64,000 nt of DNA from Pectobacterium sp. PL152 (GCA_021907015.1 CP091064.1:1054001-1118000), one strand, 5' to 3'; positions 52,597 to 63,699 are shown, counted from the stretch's first letter. The notes: a model not told the origin generated them from the sequence alone. Numbers and translations: made by a program.

Positions 52597-54627
52597 TTAT
52601 TTCACCTGCTTGCGGAGCAGATAAACAAAGTAAGGCGCACCAATAAACGTCGCGAGCAGCCCTGCCGGAACCTGTGCCGGAAAGAGGATCATTCGACCAA
52701 ACCAGTCAGCAATAACCATCAGCGCACCACCAATCAATGCCGAGCTGGCGATTTGCGGCAACACGCGGTTAAAGCCCAGCATCCGCGCCATATGCGGTGC
52801 CATTAACCCGACAAAGCTCATCGGCCCGACCATCAACGTTGCCATCGCGGTTAGCACCGATGCCAACAGCAAAACCAGCAGACGAACTGGCGTGACAGCC
52901 ACGCCAAGCGATCTGGCCGTCGTGGCGCCAAGCGGCAGAATACGCAGCCAGCGCTGGCACAGCGGGACGATCAATAGCAGCAGAAGGGCAATCACCGCCG
53001 TGCGTATCGCGTCTGTTGGTTCGACCGCGTAGGTTGAGCCCGACAGCCAGGTCAGCACGGTTCCCATGCGCGGATCGCCACTGGCCAACAGCAGCGCGAT
53101 CACGGTGGTGAACGCCATGCTCAGCGCGATCCCAGCCAACAGCATACGCTGCGTGGAGAAACCACCACGTCCGGCAATAATCACCATGATAAGCAGCGTC
53201 AACGCCGCCCCTGCACTACCAGCCGGAAGCAGCCACACGAACGCATTACCGGGAACGAAGAACAGCAAAATAATGACGCCAAACGACGCACCGGAGCTAA
53301 TCCCCAGCACTTCCGGGCTCCCCATCGGGTTACCCGTCAGCTTCTGTATTAACGTTCCCGCGACCGCCAGCATCACGCCAGCCGTGAGCGCCGCCAGCAC
53401 CCGCGGCCAGCGCCACGAGAGCAGTTGCCCTAACACATCGCCGCCGCCCCACTGCCAGCCTTGCGCGTCTTTCCCTAGCATCAGCGCTGCGATCACCACC
53501 ATTCCCAGCAGCATGATGCCAAGTACCAGCCAGGTTCCCCACAGGCAACGTTCAACCGCTGGCGTGCTGTTACTGTCGATCATCGCGGGCTGGCTACTAT
53601 TACGCAGACGCGGCAGCAGCCACAGCAGCAAAGGCGCACCAATCAGCGCCGTCGCTGCGCCCGTTGGGACATCAAGCCACACGCGGCTCAGCCAGATCAC
53701 GCCCTGATCGGCGACGCCGAGCAGCAACGCGCCGAGCAACGGCGCGAATAAGAGACGGTGAAGTAAACGCCGTGCGCCCAACATTTTCGCCAACAGCGGC
53801 GCAAATAGGCCGATAAAACCAATAATGCCCGCCGCATTCACCAACTGCGCGCACAGGAAAATCCCCAACCCAAGCGCGCTCAGACGTGCCAGCGACAGCC
53901 CAAGCCCCAGATTACGCGCGACGCCGTCATCCAGCCCCAACAGCGTTAGCGGGCGAATCAACAGCAGCGCTAGACAGAAACACACCAGAAGACGCGGAAG
54001 CACGAACTGCACATTGCTCCAGTCTTGCTGGTTTAGTACGCCGCTGCTCCACAGGAATAAGCCCTGAAGTTGCTCATGATGGAAGAGCGCCAGCAGCTGA
54101 TTGACCGCGCTACAGTAGAAACTCAGCACCAGCCCCGCCAGTATCAGCGTCACCGGTGATAAACGCTTGCCCCAGGCGACGCCAAAAACCAACGCGCCAA
54201 CCACCAGCGCGCCGATCATCGCCGCGGCCTGCTGGGTCCATACGCCGCCGGGCAACGCCCACAGCGTAACGACCGTGATCCCGAGTTGCGCCCCCGTAGC
54301 GATCCCCAGCGTTGACGGTTCGGCCAGCGGATTACGCAAGACCTGCTGGAATAGCACACCGCACAGCCCCAGCCCTGCGCCAATCAGCAGCGCCAGCACC
54401 ATGCGTGGCAACAGACTGTAATGGAACAGAAGCTGTTGCATATTGTTCAAGGCGGGATGGGTCAGCCCTGCAACCCACTGTGATACCGGTAATTGCTGCT
54501 GCAAATTGTAGCTGCCCATGCCCAGCATCACGATCAGCAGCAAACCCATCACGACCACTGGCAGCACCAGCGGATGACCAACACGCGGGTGCGCGTGCGA
54601 GGAACCGACAGACAAAGGATTAGCCAT
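52597..54627 (-). CDS. fhuB: ferric hydroxamate ABC transporter permease FhuB
   Basis: Double-length inner-membrane permease for ferrichrome-type siderophores; two fused FecCD-like halves, each ending in the GxxxPHxARxLxG type loop (GLFAPLLAKMLGARRLL in the first half, GLMAPHMARMLGFNRVL in the second). 676 residues, E. coli 660. Overlaps fhuD by 8 bases. Last gene of fhuCDB. Confidence 0.96.
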   Translation of the reverse strand: MANPLSVGSSHAHPRVGHPLVLPVVVMGLLLIVMLGMGSYNLQQQLPVSQWVAGLTHPALNNMQQLLFHYSLLPRMVLALLIGAGLGLCGVLFQQVLRNPLAEPSTLGIATGAQLGITVVTLWALPGGVWTQQAAAMIGALVVGALVFGVAWGKRLSPVTLILAGLVLSFYCSAVNQLLALFHHEQLQGLFLWSSGVLNQQDWSNVQFVLPRLLVCFCLALLLIRPLTLLGLDDGVARNLGLGLSLARLSALGLGIFLCAQLVNAAGIIGFIGLFAPLLAKMLGARRLLHRLLFAPLLGALLLGVADQGVIWLSRVWLDVPTGAATALIGAPLLLWLLPRLRNSSQPAMIDSNSTPAVERCLWGTWLVLGIMLLGMVVIAALMLGKDAQGWQWGGGDVLGQLLSWRWPRVLAALTAGVMLAVAGTLIQKLTGNPMGSPEVLGISSGASFGVIILLFFVPGNAFVWLLPAGSAGAALTLLIMVIIAGRGGFSTQRMLLAGIALSMAFTTVIALLLASGDPRMGTVLTWLSGSTYAVEPTDAIRTAVIALLLLLIVPLCQRWLRILPLGATTARSLGVAVTPVRLLVLLLASVLTAMATLMVGPMSFVGLMAPHMARMLGFNRVLPQIASSALIGGALMVIADWFGRMILFPAQVPAGLLATFIGAPYFVYLLRKQVK

Positions 54628-55546
54628 GATTTATCGCCTCCAGTGCCTGATTCAATACGCGGCAAAAGCGCATCGCCGAGAGCGTTCCGCCATACAGCCA
54701 GACGGCAGGCACGCGTTGCACACGCTGTTGACGCACAAACGGCATCGCCTGCCAGAGCGGGTTCTTATCAAGCTGCGCGATAATGGCGCTATCGCCATGC
54801 TCGAAGCAGAGCACATTGGCATCACCGATCTCCGCCAGACTCTCAATACCCACAATCGTACTGCCCCAGAAGCTGGTTTCACCACGCCAGGCATTTTCTA
54901 TCCCGATATGATCCATCACTTCCTGAAAAAGACTGTTCTTGCCAATCACTAACACATGGCGACTGTCGACCAGCGTGATCAGCAACAGCGGCCGCTGGGT
55001 ATAGGGTTGAAGCGTGATTTTTTCCTGCTGGAGAAACTGCGCCAGCTCCATCAGGTGCCGTTCACCAGCCGCCTTCATATTTAGCGCATCGGCCAGCTTC
55101 ATGACCGAGGACTGTGCCGCCGTCAGCGGCTTCCCCTGTTCGCTGCTAAAGCCAAACCCCAGCATCGGAGAGATGCGGGACATTTTCGCGACCGAAGGGC
55201 CGTAGCCTTCAGAGTAAAGAATCATGGACGGGCGAATCTGCGTCAGCAACTCCAGATTTGGCTCGGTACGCAGCCCCACATCAATCACCGAGTCAGGCAG
55301 CGCAGGCTCTTTCACCCACAGGTTATAGTTATGCTTATCCGCGATCGCAAAGGGGGTAATGCCTAGCGCCAGAAGCAGCTCAACGGGCAACCATTCCAGC
55401 GCCACAATGCGGTTTACATCGGGGAATGTGGCAGTCGTTCCCCTGCTCGCCGCCGAATACACCAGCGGCGACAATAGCAGCGCCGTCAGCAAACGACGGC
55501 GTAGCGGATCGGGAGAGGATGGAGAAGAAAAACGTTCAGGCATCAT
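54620..55546 (-). CDS. fhuD: ferric hydroxamate-binding periplasmic protein FhuD
   Basis: Periplasmic receptor for hydroxamate siderophores. Begins MMPERFSSPSSPDPLRRRLL; the RRRLLTALLLSP stretch is a Tat-like twin-arginine signal, as in E. coli FhuD. Class III fold: RIVALEWLPVELLLALGITPFAIAD, IENAWRGETSFWGSTIVG. Start at the ATG pair 55546/55543, 17 bp after the fhuC stop; a more upstream in-frame ATG would overlap fhuC. Confidence 0.94.
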   Translation of the reverse strand: MMPERFSSPSSPDPLRRRLLTALLLSPLVYSAASRGTTATFPDVNRIVALEWLPVELLLALGITPFAIADKHNYNLWVKEPALPDSVIDVGLRTEPNLELLTQIRPSMILYSEGYGPSVAKMSRISPMLGFGFSSEQGKPLTAAQSSVMKLADALNMKAAGERHLMELAQFLQQEKITLQPYTQRPLLLITLVDSRHVLVIGKNSLFQEVMDHIGIENAWRGETSFWGSTIVGIESLAEIGDANVLCFEHGDSAIIAQLDKNPLWQAMPFVRQQRVQRVPAVWLYGGTLSAMRFCRVLNQALEAINHG

Positions 55547-55562
55547 GAGCAGAAAAACCGAG

Positions 55563-56360
55563 TTAACAAACGAAGCTGACCGGTGCGCCACCAGCCGGAT
55601 GAGGCAGAATGCCCATGGGAATGCCGTAGATGCTTTCGAGCACATCCCCTTGCATCAGCGCGACAGGCTCACCCTGTGCAATCATCTTGCCACCGCGCAG
55701 TGCCACCAAGTGATCGCAGTAGCGGGCAGCCATATTGATATCATGCAACACCGCAATGACAGTGATGCCGCGCTCGCGGCTCATGCGCTGGATCAGCGCC
55801 AGCACCTCAACCTGATGGGCAATATCCAGTGCGGAGGTCGGTTCATCCAGTAACAGACAGCGGCTATCCTGCGCCACCGTCATCGCCAGCCAGGCTCGCT
55901 GCCGTTCACCGCCGGACAGGCTGTCCACCAGACGGTTGGCGAACGGTTTCAGCCCCACCAGCGTGATGGCTTCCTCGACCTTTTCCCGATCGGCGCTGCC
56001 GAAACGGCCTAATGCGCCGTGCCACGGGTAACGCCCTACGGCAACCAGCTCACGCACAGTCATCCCTTCGGCAGCGGGAAGCTGCTGCGGTAAATAAGCC
56101 ACCTGACGGGCGAATAATTTGCTGTCCCAGCTTCCGGTAGCCTGTTCCCCCAGTAATGCGGTTCCGCTGCTGGCGGGCTGGTGACGGCCCAAAATTTTCA
56201 GCAAGGTCGATTTGCCCGAGCCGTTATGCCCAATCAGGCCGCACACTTTCCCGACAGGGAACGTGATAGAGAGCGGGTGTAGCAGCGTGCGTCCGGCGAC
56301 GGAAAAGCTGACGTCGTCCAGTCTGAAGGTGGTATCAGGCAGTACAGTTTGATTTTGCAT
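55563..56360 (-). CDS. fhuC: ferric hydroxamate ABC transporter ATPase FhuC
   Basis: ATPase of the importer. Walker A GHNGSGKSTLLKI, signature LSGGERQRAWLAM, Walker B CLLLDEPTSALD, H-loop AVLHDINMAARYC. The start MQNQTVLPDTTFRLDDVSFS (56360) agrees with the family. First gene of the operon; E. coli has fhuA directly before it, but here it is absent. Confidence 0.94.
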   Translation of the reverse strand: MQNQTVLPDTTFRLDDVSFSVAGRTLLHPLSITFPVGKVCGLIGHNGSGKSTLLKILGRHQPASSGTALLGEQATGSWDSKLFARQVAYLPQQLPAAEGMTVRELVAVGRYPWHGALGRFGSADREKVEEAITLVGLKPFANRLVDSLSGGERQRAWLAMTVAQDSRCLLLDEPTSALDIAHQVEVLALIQRMSRERGITVIAVLHDINMAARYCDHLVALRGGKMIAQGEPVALMQGDVLESIYGIPMGILPHPAGGAPVSFVC

Positions 56361-56456
56361 AGCGTGTTTGATTTTTAATGTCACTGAAGGACAGGAGTAA
56401 GCAGCGATCGCGACGCCCGTCACTATCGAATTCAGCGCGAAATGAACGGGCTAAAA

Positions 56457-56480
56457 GAGAACGATAATGATTACGACAAA
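56457..56480. promoter_or_regulatory. Fur-like box upstream of fhuC
   Basis: GAGAACGATAATGATTACGACA contains three NATNAT-type hexamers (GAGAAC GATAAT GATTAC) of the Fur consensus, about 100 bp before the fhuC start. It suggests that fhuCDB has its own iron-controlled promoter. Confidence 0.6.
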
Positions 56481-57051
56481 GGCAGCATGATAGGCGCAAC
56501 AGAATACCAATCGCAAGACTTTTACCTGTCAGCAACAGAATGGCATGGCAGGAAAAGCGGTCTCAGGCAGGATGCGGTGCTCGTCTCAAAATAGCAGGCA
56601 CAAAAAAATACCTCCAAATTAATCCTGTCCCTTATACACAAGCCTAGAAGTATCGCGGTTTTTGCCGTGGTCAGGCGTAAAAAATTATGCTGAGGAGGTA
56701 GCTGGCTTCGGATGAGCCGCAGGACGCGGCGAAAGCTTGCGCCACGTCGGACAAAAACGTCAGAGACGTTTTTGAACAGCACTCGTGCTGGCCCGAAGGG
56801 CGAGCCCCATTTATAGGGCGAGTAAACGTGTCGCAAGCGGTCCGCTAAGCCAGATACCGACGAAGGTACCGCGTCAGCGGCATAATTTCCGCCGAAAGCC
56901 TGGGGTCACGGGGCGGCGGCGTTTGAGTCGCCTCGTGTCGGGCGCGTGCTACGCGGTAGCATAAAATAACCGTATTGTAAGCGCACGAAACCGTCTCTCA
57001 GGCTGCATAAGATATAGCTAAGAGACGGCAACTAGTTGAAGCAACGATAGA
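56481..57051. other. gene-free region rich in palindromes where fhuA would be expected
   Basis: About 570 bp without a credible gene and no trace of fhuA. From about 56690 to 56970 it is packed with short inverted repeats: AAAAACGTC-AGA-GACGTTTTT, GCCC-GAA-GGGC, GCCCC-ATTTATA-GGGC. Parts follow the same pattern as the ERIC element at 62.8 kb (GGACAAA, hairpin, TTTGAAC, hairpin, GGGCGAG). Near mrcB, CCGTCTCT and AGAGACGG (about 56990-57026) can pair and may end the mrcB transcript. Confidence 0.6.
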
Positions 57052-59529
57052 TTATTGACCAAACATTTGTTTGATCCAGTCGGCGACGCCTTCTCCATCT
57101 TGCTGTCCCTGCTGTGCGGAAGGCTGCGGCTGGCTGGCTTGACACAGCGCCTGCGGGTTATCCGTCCAGACCGGCAAGACACGCCCGGCGCTGCTGCCGT
57201 TACAGATAAAGTTACCGCTGGCATCCACCGTCATGGTCGTGATGCCTTCCGGCGGTGTCAGCATGAGCGGCAGCGGCGTTTGGTTTTCCAGATAGCGACG
57301 ATAAATCGTCAGCGCACCGTTCGCCCCCGTCAGCTTGGCCGGGCCGTTGTTATCGCGCCCTACCCAGCTAATCGCCACTTCTTTACCGTCGATCCCCGCA
57401 AACCAGCTGTCACGCAGGTCATTGGTGGTACCGGTTTTCGCCGCCAGATGATAATTCGGGAACTTCACCGCCAGCGAACGCGACGTACCGCGTTCGACAA
57501 CCTGCTGCATACCATACAGCGTCAGGTAGGCCGCTTGTGCCGGAACCGCACGCTCAGCCTGCGGGAAGCTCTGGTACAGCACCGTGCCATCTTCCGCAAT
57601 CACTGACCGCAGCGAGGAAAGCGGTGCACGGTTGCCGCCGCTGGCGATCGTCTGGTATTCCTGCGCGACTTCCATCGGCGTCAGACTGATCGCACCCAGC
57701 AGCATCGCCGGTACAGGTTGAATCACGTTTTCCGGAATCCCTAAACGCTTCAACGTTTCCGTGATCTGATTCAGCCCCACAGCCATCCCCAGATTAACGG
57801 TCGGAACGTTCAGCGAGTTCGCCAGCGCATCAACCAGCATGACACGGCCGCGGAACTCACGATCGTAGTTCTTCGGCTGCCATAGCTGCCCGTTAGCTTG
57901 CTTGATCGACAGCGGCTCATCCGCCAGCAGGGTGTTCAGACGATAAGTGTCCGGCTGACTCAGCGCGGTCAGGTAGGTCGGCGGCTTCGCCAACGACCCG
58001 ACGGGACGACGCGCCTGTAACGCCCGGTTAAACCCGGCGTACTGCGTTTGAGAGCCGCCGACCATCGCGCGAATTTCACCGCTAAAACGATCGACAATCA
58101 CCATCGCCGCTTCCAGATCGCTCACGTTACGGCCTGCACGCAGTGCCGGAACGCCGACCTCTACCGCTTTTTCCGCCGCATCCTGCGAGACCGGATCGAG
58201 CGTGGTAAAGATCTTCACGCCGGAGAGATCGTTAACCTTGTCGCCAAGCCGCTGTTGCAGTTCCTGACGCACCAGTTGCATAAACGCAGGCTGAGGGCTG
58301 ATGACGCCGCCTTTCGGCTGGACGCCCAGCGGGCGCGCGCTCAGCATGTTGTACAGATCGGCATCAATCACCTGCTGATTCTGCAGCAGGCGCAGCACCA
58401 AGTTGCGTCGCTCTAACGTAATCTCCGGATTACGCCACGGATTGTACAGCGACGCCCCTTTCACCATGCCCACCAGCAGCGCCTGCTGATCGAGACTCAG
58501 TTCATTCACCGGGCGACCAAAATAGTACAGGCTGGCAAGTGGGAAACCGCGGATCTGATCGTTACCGCTCTGACCGAGGTACACCTCGTTAAGATACAGC
58601 TCAAGGATACGATCCTTGCTGTAGCGATAATCCATGATCAGCGCCATATAGGCTTCGTTAGCTTTACGCCACAGCGAACGCTCATTAGTCAGGAACAGGT
58701 TCTTAACCAACTGCTGCGTCAGCGTACTGCCGCCCTGTACCGCGCGTCCTGCCGTGATATTGGCTAAAAACGCACGGCCAATCGAGTACAGGCTAATACC
58801 ATCATGTTCATAAAAATGGCGGTCTTCGGTCGCGACCAGCGTATCAACCAGCAGATCGGGGAAGCCGGAACGCGGCACGAATAAACGCTGTTCGCCATTC
58901 GGCGACTGCATCATGGTGATCAGTTTTGGATCGAGACGGAAAAAGCCGAAGTTACGCTGATTATCCAGATTCTGGATCTGCGACAGACGATCGTTGGCAA
59001 ACGTCAGGCGCGCCTGAATCTGCCCTTCTTTCCCATCAGGGAAATCAAACGGACGGCGCAGCATATCGATGCTGTTGCCGCGCACGCTGAATTCACCCGG
59101 ACGGGTAATGCGGCTCACCTGACGGTACTGCATACCTTCCAGCAGGCTGATCATCTCTTTCTGGCTATAGGCCATGCCCGGCTCAAGGTTGACCATACGG
59201 CCATAGACGGCTGCGGGCAGTTGCCAGACCTTGCCTTCAATACGACTGCGGATCTGGCTGTCGAGGTACACGCCATAGATCGCCATCGCAACGGCAAAGA
59301 TCAGGAACAGCTTGATAGCCAGCCCCAGCCAGCGCCGTCTTCTCTGCGATTTACGCGTCATCGTATCATCGCCATCGTAATCATCATCGTCGTCATAGTC
59401 GTCCTGATAATCATCGTAGTCATCATCATAGTCGTCATCCCTGCGACGTCGTATGGCCTGTTTGCGTTCAGGTTTACGTTTTGGCGCTCTCCCTTTGCGT
59501 CCGATAGGTTCGCGGTCATCCCGAGACAT
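57052..59529 (-). CDS. mrcB: penicillin-binding protein 1B
   Basis: Bifunctional peptidoglycan glycosyltransferase/transpeptidase. [14 protein letters not shown] start, very acidic cytoplasmic stretch ([14 protein letters not shown]), one membrane helix ([21 protein letters not shown]), UB2H domain, GT51 domain with catalytic Glu in [13 protein letters not shown] and [15 protein letters not shown], transpeptidase with SLAK (active Ser), SLN and KTGTT. 825 residues. ATG 59529 is chosen because its first residues match E. coli PBP1B ([10 protein letters not shown]); the frame is open further upstream, but that would run into the hrpB coding end. Confidence 0.96.
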   Translation of the reverse strand: MSRDDREPIGRKGRAPKRKPERKQAIRRRRDDDYDDDYDDYQDDYDDDDDYDGDDTMTRKSQRRRRWLGLAIKLFLIFAVAMAIYGVYLDSQIRSRIEGKVWQLPAAVYGRMVNLEPGMAYSQKEMISLLEGMQYRQVSRITRPGEFSVRGNSIDMLRRPFDFPDGKEGQIQARLTFANDRLSQIQNLDNQRNFGFFRLDPKLITMMQSPNGEQRLFVPRSGFPDLLVDTLVATEDRHFYEHDGISLYSIGRAFLANITAGRAVQGGSTLTQQLVKNLFLTNERSLWRKANEAYMALIMDYRYSKDRILELYLNEVYLGQSGNDQIRGFPLASLYYFGRPVNELSLDQQALLVGMVKGASLYNPWRNPEITLERRNLVLRLLQNQQVIDADLYNMLSARPLGVQPKGGVISPQPAFMQLVRQELQQRLGDKVNDLSGVKIFTTLDPVSQDAAEKAVEVGVPALRAGRNVSDLEAAMVIVDRFSGEIRAMVGGSQTQYAGFNRALQARRPVGSLAKPPTYLTALSQPDTYRLNTLLADEPLSIKQANGQLWQPKNYDREFRGRVMLVDALANSLNVPTVNLGMAVGLNQITETLKRLGIPENVIQPVPAMLLGAISLTPMEVAQEYQTIASGGNRAPLSSLRSVIAEDGTVLYQSFPQAERAVPAQAAYLTLYGMQQVVERGTSRSLAVKFPNYHLAAKTGTTNDLRDSWFAGIDGKEVAISWVGRDNNGPAKLTGANGALTIYRRYLENQTPLPLMLTPPEGITTMTVDASGNFICNGSSAGRVLPVWTDNPQALCQASQPQPSAQQGQQDGEGVADWIKQMFGQ

Positions 59530-59632
59530 TACAATAACTTCTCCATCAGGTTGTTCACGGCTATCTGCTCTGCGCTCAAGCCGCCTACTCTGTTTCCAGC
59601 CCCTTTTTTTGGGAAAGCGGAAACGTCTGAAA

Positions 59633-62075
59633 TTAGTGATTCTGATATTTCTTGGTACGTCTCGTCGGAGCCGTATTCGCCGGATCGTCCGGCCAGACAT
59701 GCTTGGGGTAACGCCCCTTCATCTCTTTTGTACCTCGCGGTAAGCGCCTTGCCAGAATGCCGCTAAATCCCGCGTAATTTGTAGTGGACGCTGAGCGGGT
59801 GATAAAAGTTCCAATACCAGCGCCACACGCCCCTCTGCCAACAGCGGGCTCTGCTGCTCACCGAACATTTCCTGCATCCGCACCGACAGCACCGGAGGTT
59901 TATCGTCATAATAGGCGATAGGCAAGCGACTGCCGCCGGGTGCCGTGTAGTGCGTGGGCAGCGCGCTATCCAGCCGCTGGCGCAGCGACCAGTCCAACAG
60001 TCGCAGCAGCGCATCGCTCAAATTAATCTGGTGCAGTGCCCGTAAATCACGCACGCCGGACAGTGACGGCTGTAGCCAGATTTCGAGCGTTGCCAGCAGC
60101 GTATCGTCATCCACCAGTGGCCAGTCAACCTCAGGCAACCACTGGCGAGCGCACTGTAGCCGAGCGCGGAGCTGTAACGCCGCAGCGTCCCAGTTTAATG
60201 CTTCAATCCCCTGCTCCCGAATCCAGGATAACAGCGCCTGCTGTAATGCTTCATCGGAAGGCTTATTCAACGGGCGCGTTCGTAGCGTCAGGCAGCCTAT
60301 CTGGTCACGCTGGCTGGCGCGCAGAGTACCCTTTCTTCGTCCCAGTGCACCACGTTACGCTCATTTATTAATCCGGGTAGCCGCCGTTCCAGCCGTTCAA
60401 TATCCAGCGGCAAGGCCAGCAGGATCCGCGCATCCGCGTTCTGATTATTCTGTAAGAGCGCCGGAGCCAGCAACCACTCCGTACCCGACAGCGCGTCATC
60501 AGCCGACATCATCGCACCGCTGCCGTTCGCAAGCTGGTAGCGCCCATCCTGGCTACGCCGCCGGGCGATGCGATCGGGGAAAGCTTGTGCCAGCAGCCAG
60601 TCGGCTTCTCCGCTGTCAATACGCCCCGGAGCCGTCGATAAACGGCGTGTCAGCTGTTTTGCTCGCCGCAGCCAGTGCGGCAATGGGCGATGCAGCCAGT
60701 CAGCCAGATTAATCGACCCGCTACGCGGCGGCTCTTCGAGGATCGCCGCCAGACATCCGGCGGTCGCCAGCGCATCTGAGTTTTGCTGTGACGCGGCATA
60801 TAACATCGTCGCCAAACGGGCATCGCTGCCTAGCGCGGCGATCTTGCGACCTTCAGCGGTCAACCGATCCTGCTCATCGGTAATGCCAAGCTGGCGCAGT
60901 AGCTGACGTGCGGCATACAGCGCGGGGGCGGGTGGTGTATCCAGCCAGGTTAACTGCGCCACATCGGTACAGCCCCACTGTAATAAGTCCAGCCAGACGC
61001 TACTTAAATCGCTATTCAGTATCTCAGCTTCGCTTTGCGCCGCTGCGCGTTCTGCCTGTTCGCGCGAGCACAGATGCCAGCAAATACCGGGGCTTAACCG
61101 TCCGGCACGTCCGGCGCGCTGCACCATAGAGGCCTGGCTGACTCGCTGTGTCACCAGTCGGGTGATGCCGCTTTTCACATCAAAGCTGGCGACACGTTCA
61201 AGACCGCTATCCATCACCAGCCTAATTCCTTCAATCGTCAGGCTGGTTTCAGCAATATTGGTGGCTAACACCACCTTACGGCGACCCGGTTCAGCAGGCA
61301 GAATCGCCTTTTGCTGTTCCGCCAACGTCAATGCACCGTATAACGGGCAGAGATCCGTCTCGCCCGACACGCTATTTTCCAGCAGCGCCTGCACACGGCG
61401 AATCTCCGCGACACCGGGCAAAAACAGCAGAAGCGAACCGTCTTCTTCACTGAGCAAGCGCCGCACCTGTCGCGCAACGCCCTCTTCCAATCGTTCCTGA
61501 TTATTCAGCGGCACATAACACCGCTCAACCGGATAGCTGCGACCTTCGGAAACCACGCAGACGGCTTCCGGCAGCAGTGCCGCCAGCCGCGCATTGTCGA
61601 GCGTCGCGGACATAATCAGCAGTTTTAAATCGTCACGTAGCCCTTGTTGCACATCGAGCAGCAGCGCCAGTGCCACATCAGCCTGCACGCTGCGCTCATG
61701 AAACTCATCAAGGATGATCAGCGCCACGCCTTGCAGCTCCGCATCCTGTTGCAGCAAACGGGTCAGCATCCCTTCGGTGACGACTTCCAGCCTCGTTGCG
61801 TCACTCACGCGGCTTTCTGACCGCATGCGATACCCTATCGTCTGTCCCGGTTCCTCGCCGAGTTGCTGTGCCAACCGCCAGGCTACGCTCTTCGCCGCCA
61901 GACGGCGCGGCTCCAGCATGATGATGCGCCCGTTTAAATTACCCTGTTGTAGCAATTGCAACGGCAGCCAGGTCGATTTTCCCGCCCCTGTTGGGGCATT
62001 GAGCAGCACCTGAGGCGCGGTATGTAGCGCCGTTATGACATCATCCAGCACGGCGCTGACGGGCGGTAAAATCAC
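59633..62075 (-). CDS. hrpB: ATP-dependent helicase HrpB (two frame breaks)
   Basis: DEAH-type RNA helicase of uncertain function. Walker [22 protein letters not shown] (DExH box), SATLDNARL, and [12 protein letters not shown]. Breaks: CCC at 60329-60331, where one added base turns the end of the first part into [17 protein letters not shown], and T4 at 59727-59730, where one added base gives [29 protein letters not shown], the typical HrpB tail, and a stop at 59633. About 814 residues. Convergent-free: mrcB follows on the same strand after 103 bp, as in E. coli. Confidence 0.93.
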
Positions 62076-62166
62076 AACATCTCCGTATAAGGTTAACTTT
62101 CAGCGGCGAGCATTGTAGCATCATGATGAATGTAGCATCGGATGGAATCAGAACAGAGAGATCGCC

Positions 62167-62693
62167 ATGTCAGCCCCCGCCGCCTGTTTTTGCCCTATCA
62201 CTACCGGAAACCACGCAGCAAGAGATTATCCGCTGGCGTGCCGAGCGTTTCGCCCCGGAAGCGGGTCGTCCGGTCGCGGCGGCCAATCTTCATCTGACGC
62301 TGGCTTTTTTAGGTGACGTTAGTGAACAAAAAGCGCAGGCCTTACGGACATTGGCGGGCCGCATCCGTCAGCCTGTATTTTCCCTTACGCTGGATGACGC
62401 CGGACACTGGCCGCGCCCCGGCGTTGTCTGGTTGGGCTGCCGCCGCGCACCGCGTGACCTGCTACAGCTCGCGGAACTGTTGCGTTCTCAAGCCGCACGC
62501 AACGGCTGTTATCAAACGGCATTACCTTTTCATCCACACATTACGCTATTGCGCGGCGCGACTCGTCCCGTTGCGATCCCCCGCCACCTTCAGTTGGCAG
62601 GTCGATATGACGCAATTTTCGCTTTACGAATCACTTTTCGACAATGGCAAAACCCGCTATCAACAGTTGGAAAGCTGGTCATTTATTAAATAA
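62167..62693 (+). CDS. thpR: RNA 2',3'-cyclic phosphodiesterase ThpR/LigT (two frame breaks)
   Basis: 2H phosphoesterase. Both catalytic motifs are present: NLHLTLAFLGDV and FHPHITLLRGA. True start is ATG 62167: adding one C to C5 (62174-62178) gives MSAPPPPVFALSLPETTQQ, the normal family N-terminus, while the longer upstream frame encodes unrelated residues. A second break near 62578-62592 (C5 and a following CC) leads to TFSWQVDMTQFSLYESLF and the usual C-terminus ending SFIK. About 176 residues. Divergent from hrpB, as in E. coli. Confidence 0.9.
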
Positions 62694-62706
62694 GAAAATA
62701 GTTAGA

Positions 62707-62974
62707 TATACCCTAAATAATTCGAGTTGCATGACAAAACGTTATCGTTTTGAACAACGCTCTGCGTTGACCCTTTAGGCAAGGCCCATTTATGGCCTTG
62801 TAACGCGGCAACCGAGCGAATCCCCAGGAGCTTACACAGGTAAGTGACTGGGGTGAAATAAGGACAAATCGGCTTAGCCGATTTGAACGCCGCTTGCGGC
62901 GGCCCTTCAGGGCGAGGCTCAGAACTGAGCCAAGTATTGCCAACGCACAAGCAGCTTGAAGTATGACGGGTATA
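62707..62974. repeat. ERIC (intergenic repeat unit) element, about 268 bp
   Basis: Contains the ERIC core AATCCCCAGGAGCTTACA followed by GTAAGTGACTGGGGTGA, the regions matched by the standard ERIC primers. Ends are imperfect inverted repeats: TATACCCTAAATAATTCGAG and the complement of CTTGAAGTATGACGGGTATA. Extra hairpins (CGGCTTAGCCG, GCCGCTTGCGGC) make it longer than the 127-bp standard form. It lies between thpR and sfsA. Confidence 0.88.
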
Positions 62975-62995
62975 AACGAACAAAACAGGATACAC

Positions 62996-63699
62996 ATGAA
63001 CTATACCCCACGTTTACAACCTGCCCGGTTGATTAAACGTTACAAACGCTTTTTGGCCGATGTCGTGACCCCGGAAGGCGAGACGCTCACGCTGCACTGT
63101 GCCAATACCGGCGCGATGACGGGCTGTGCGACGCCCGGAGATACCGTCTGGTACTCCACATCCGATAACCCTAAACGGAAGTATGCGCACAGCTGGGAAC
63201 TGACAGAAACGCAACAAAATCACTGGATTTGTGTCAATACTCTGCGTGCCAACACATTATTGTACGAAGCCTTATTGGAGAATCGTATAGAAGAGCTGTC
63301 GGGCTATTCAGACGTAAAAACGGAAGTGAGATACGGTACGGAAAATAGCCGAGTCGACGTGCTTTTACAGGCGCCAGACAGGATTGACTGCTATATTGAA
63401 GTGAAATCTGTCACATTATTGCAACATGAATGTGGTTACTTTCCCGATGCAGTGACGCTCAGAGGGCAAAAGCATCTGCGTGAACTGCAACAGATGGTTT
63501 CCAATGGAAAACGCGCAGTGCTGTTTTTCGCCGTGCTCCATTCAGGAATCCAACAGGTTTCCCCGCCCGGCATATTGATGCACGCTATGCGGAATTATTT
63601 ACAGAAGCACAGCGGGCAGGGGTTGAAATTTTATGTTACGGCTCCACATTATGCCCTGACGGTATTACATTGACGCACAAACTACCGTTGTTGGGATGA
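62996..63699 (+). CDS. sfsA: sugar fermentation stimulation protein SfsA (one frame break)
   Basis: SfsA-family protein with a nuclease-like fold: [18 protein letters not shown] (OB-like N-terminus), [52 protein letters not shown]. The frame breaks after QQVSP; one C added to C4 (63561-63564) gives [26 protein letters not shown] and a stop at 63699. About 234 residues, the family length. AGGA lies before ATG 62996. Upstream of dksA as in E. coli. Function is poorly known. Confidence 0.92.

Noticed and set aside
53066-53707. 213-codon plus-strand frame inside fhuB
   Set aside because: Antisense to a strongly conserved permease; low-complexity Ser/Ala/Pro composition typical of a shadow frame.
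56522-56836. 104-codon frame in the fhuC-mrcB gap as an fhuA remnant
   Set aside because: No TonB-receptor features; it runs through the palindromic element.
62702-62997. Overlapping minus-strand frames of 94-97 codons
   Set aside because: They lie entirely within the ERIC element, which is known to be non-coding.
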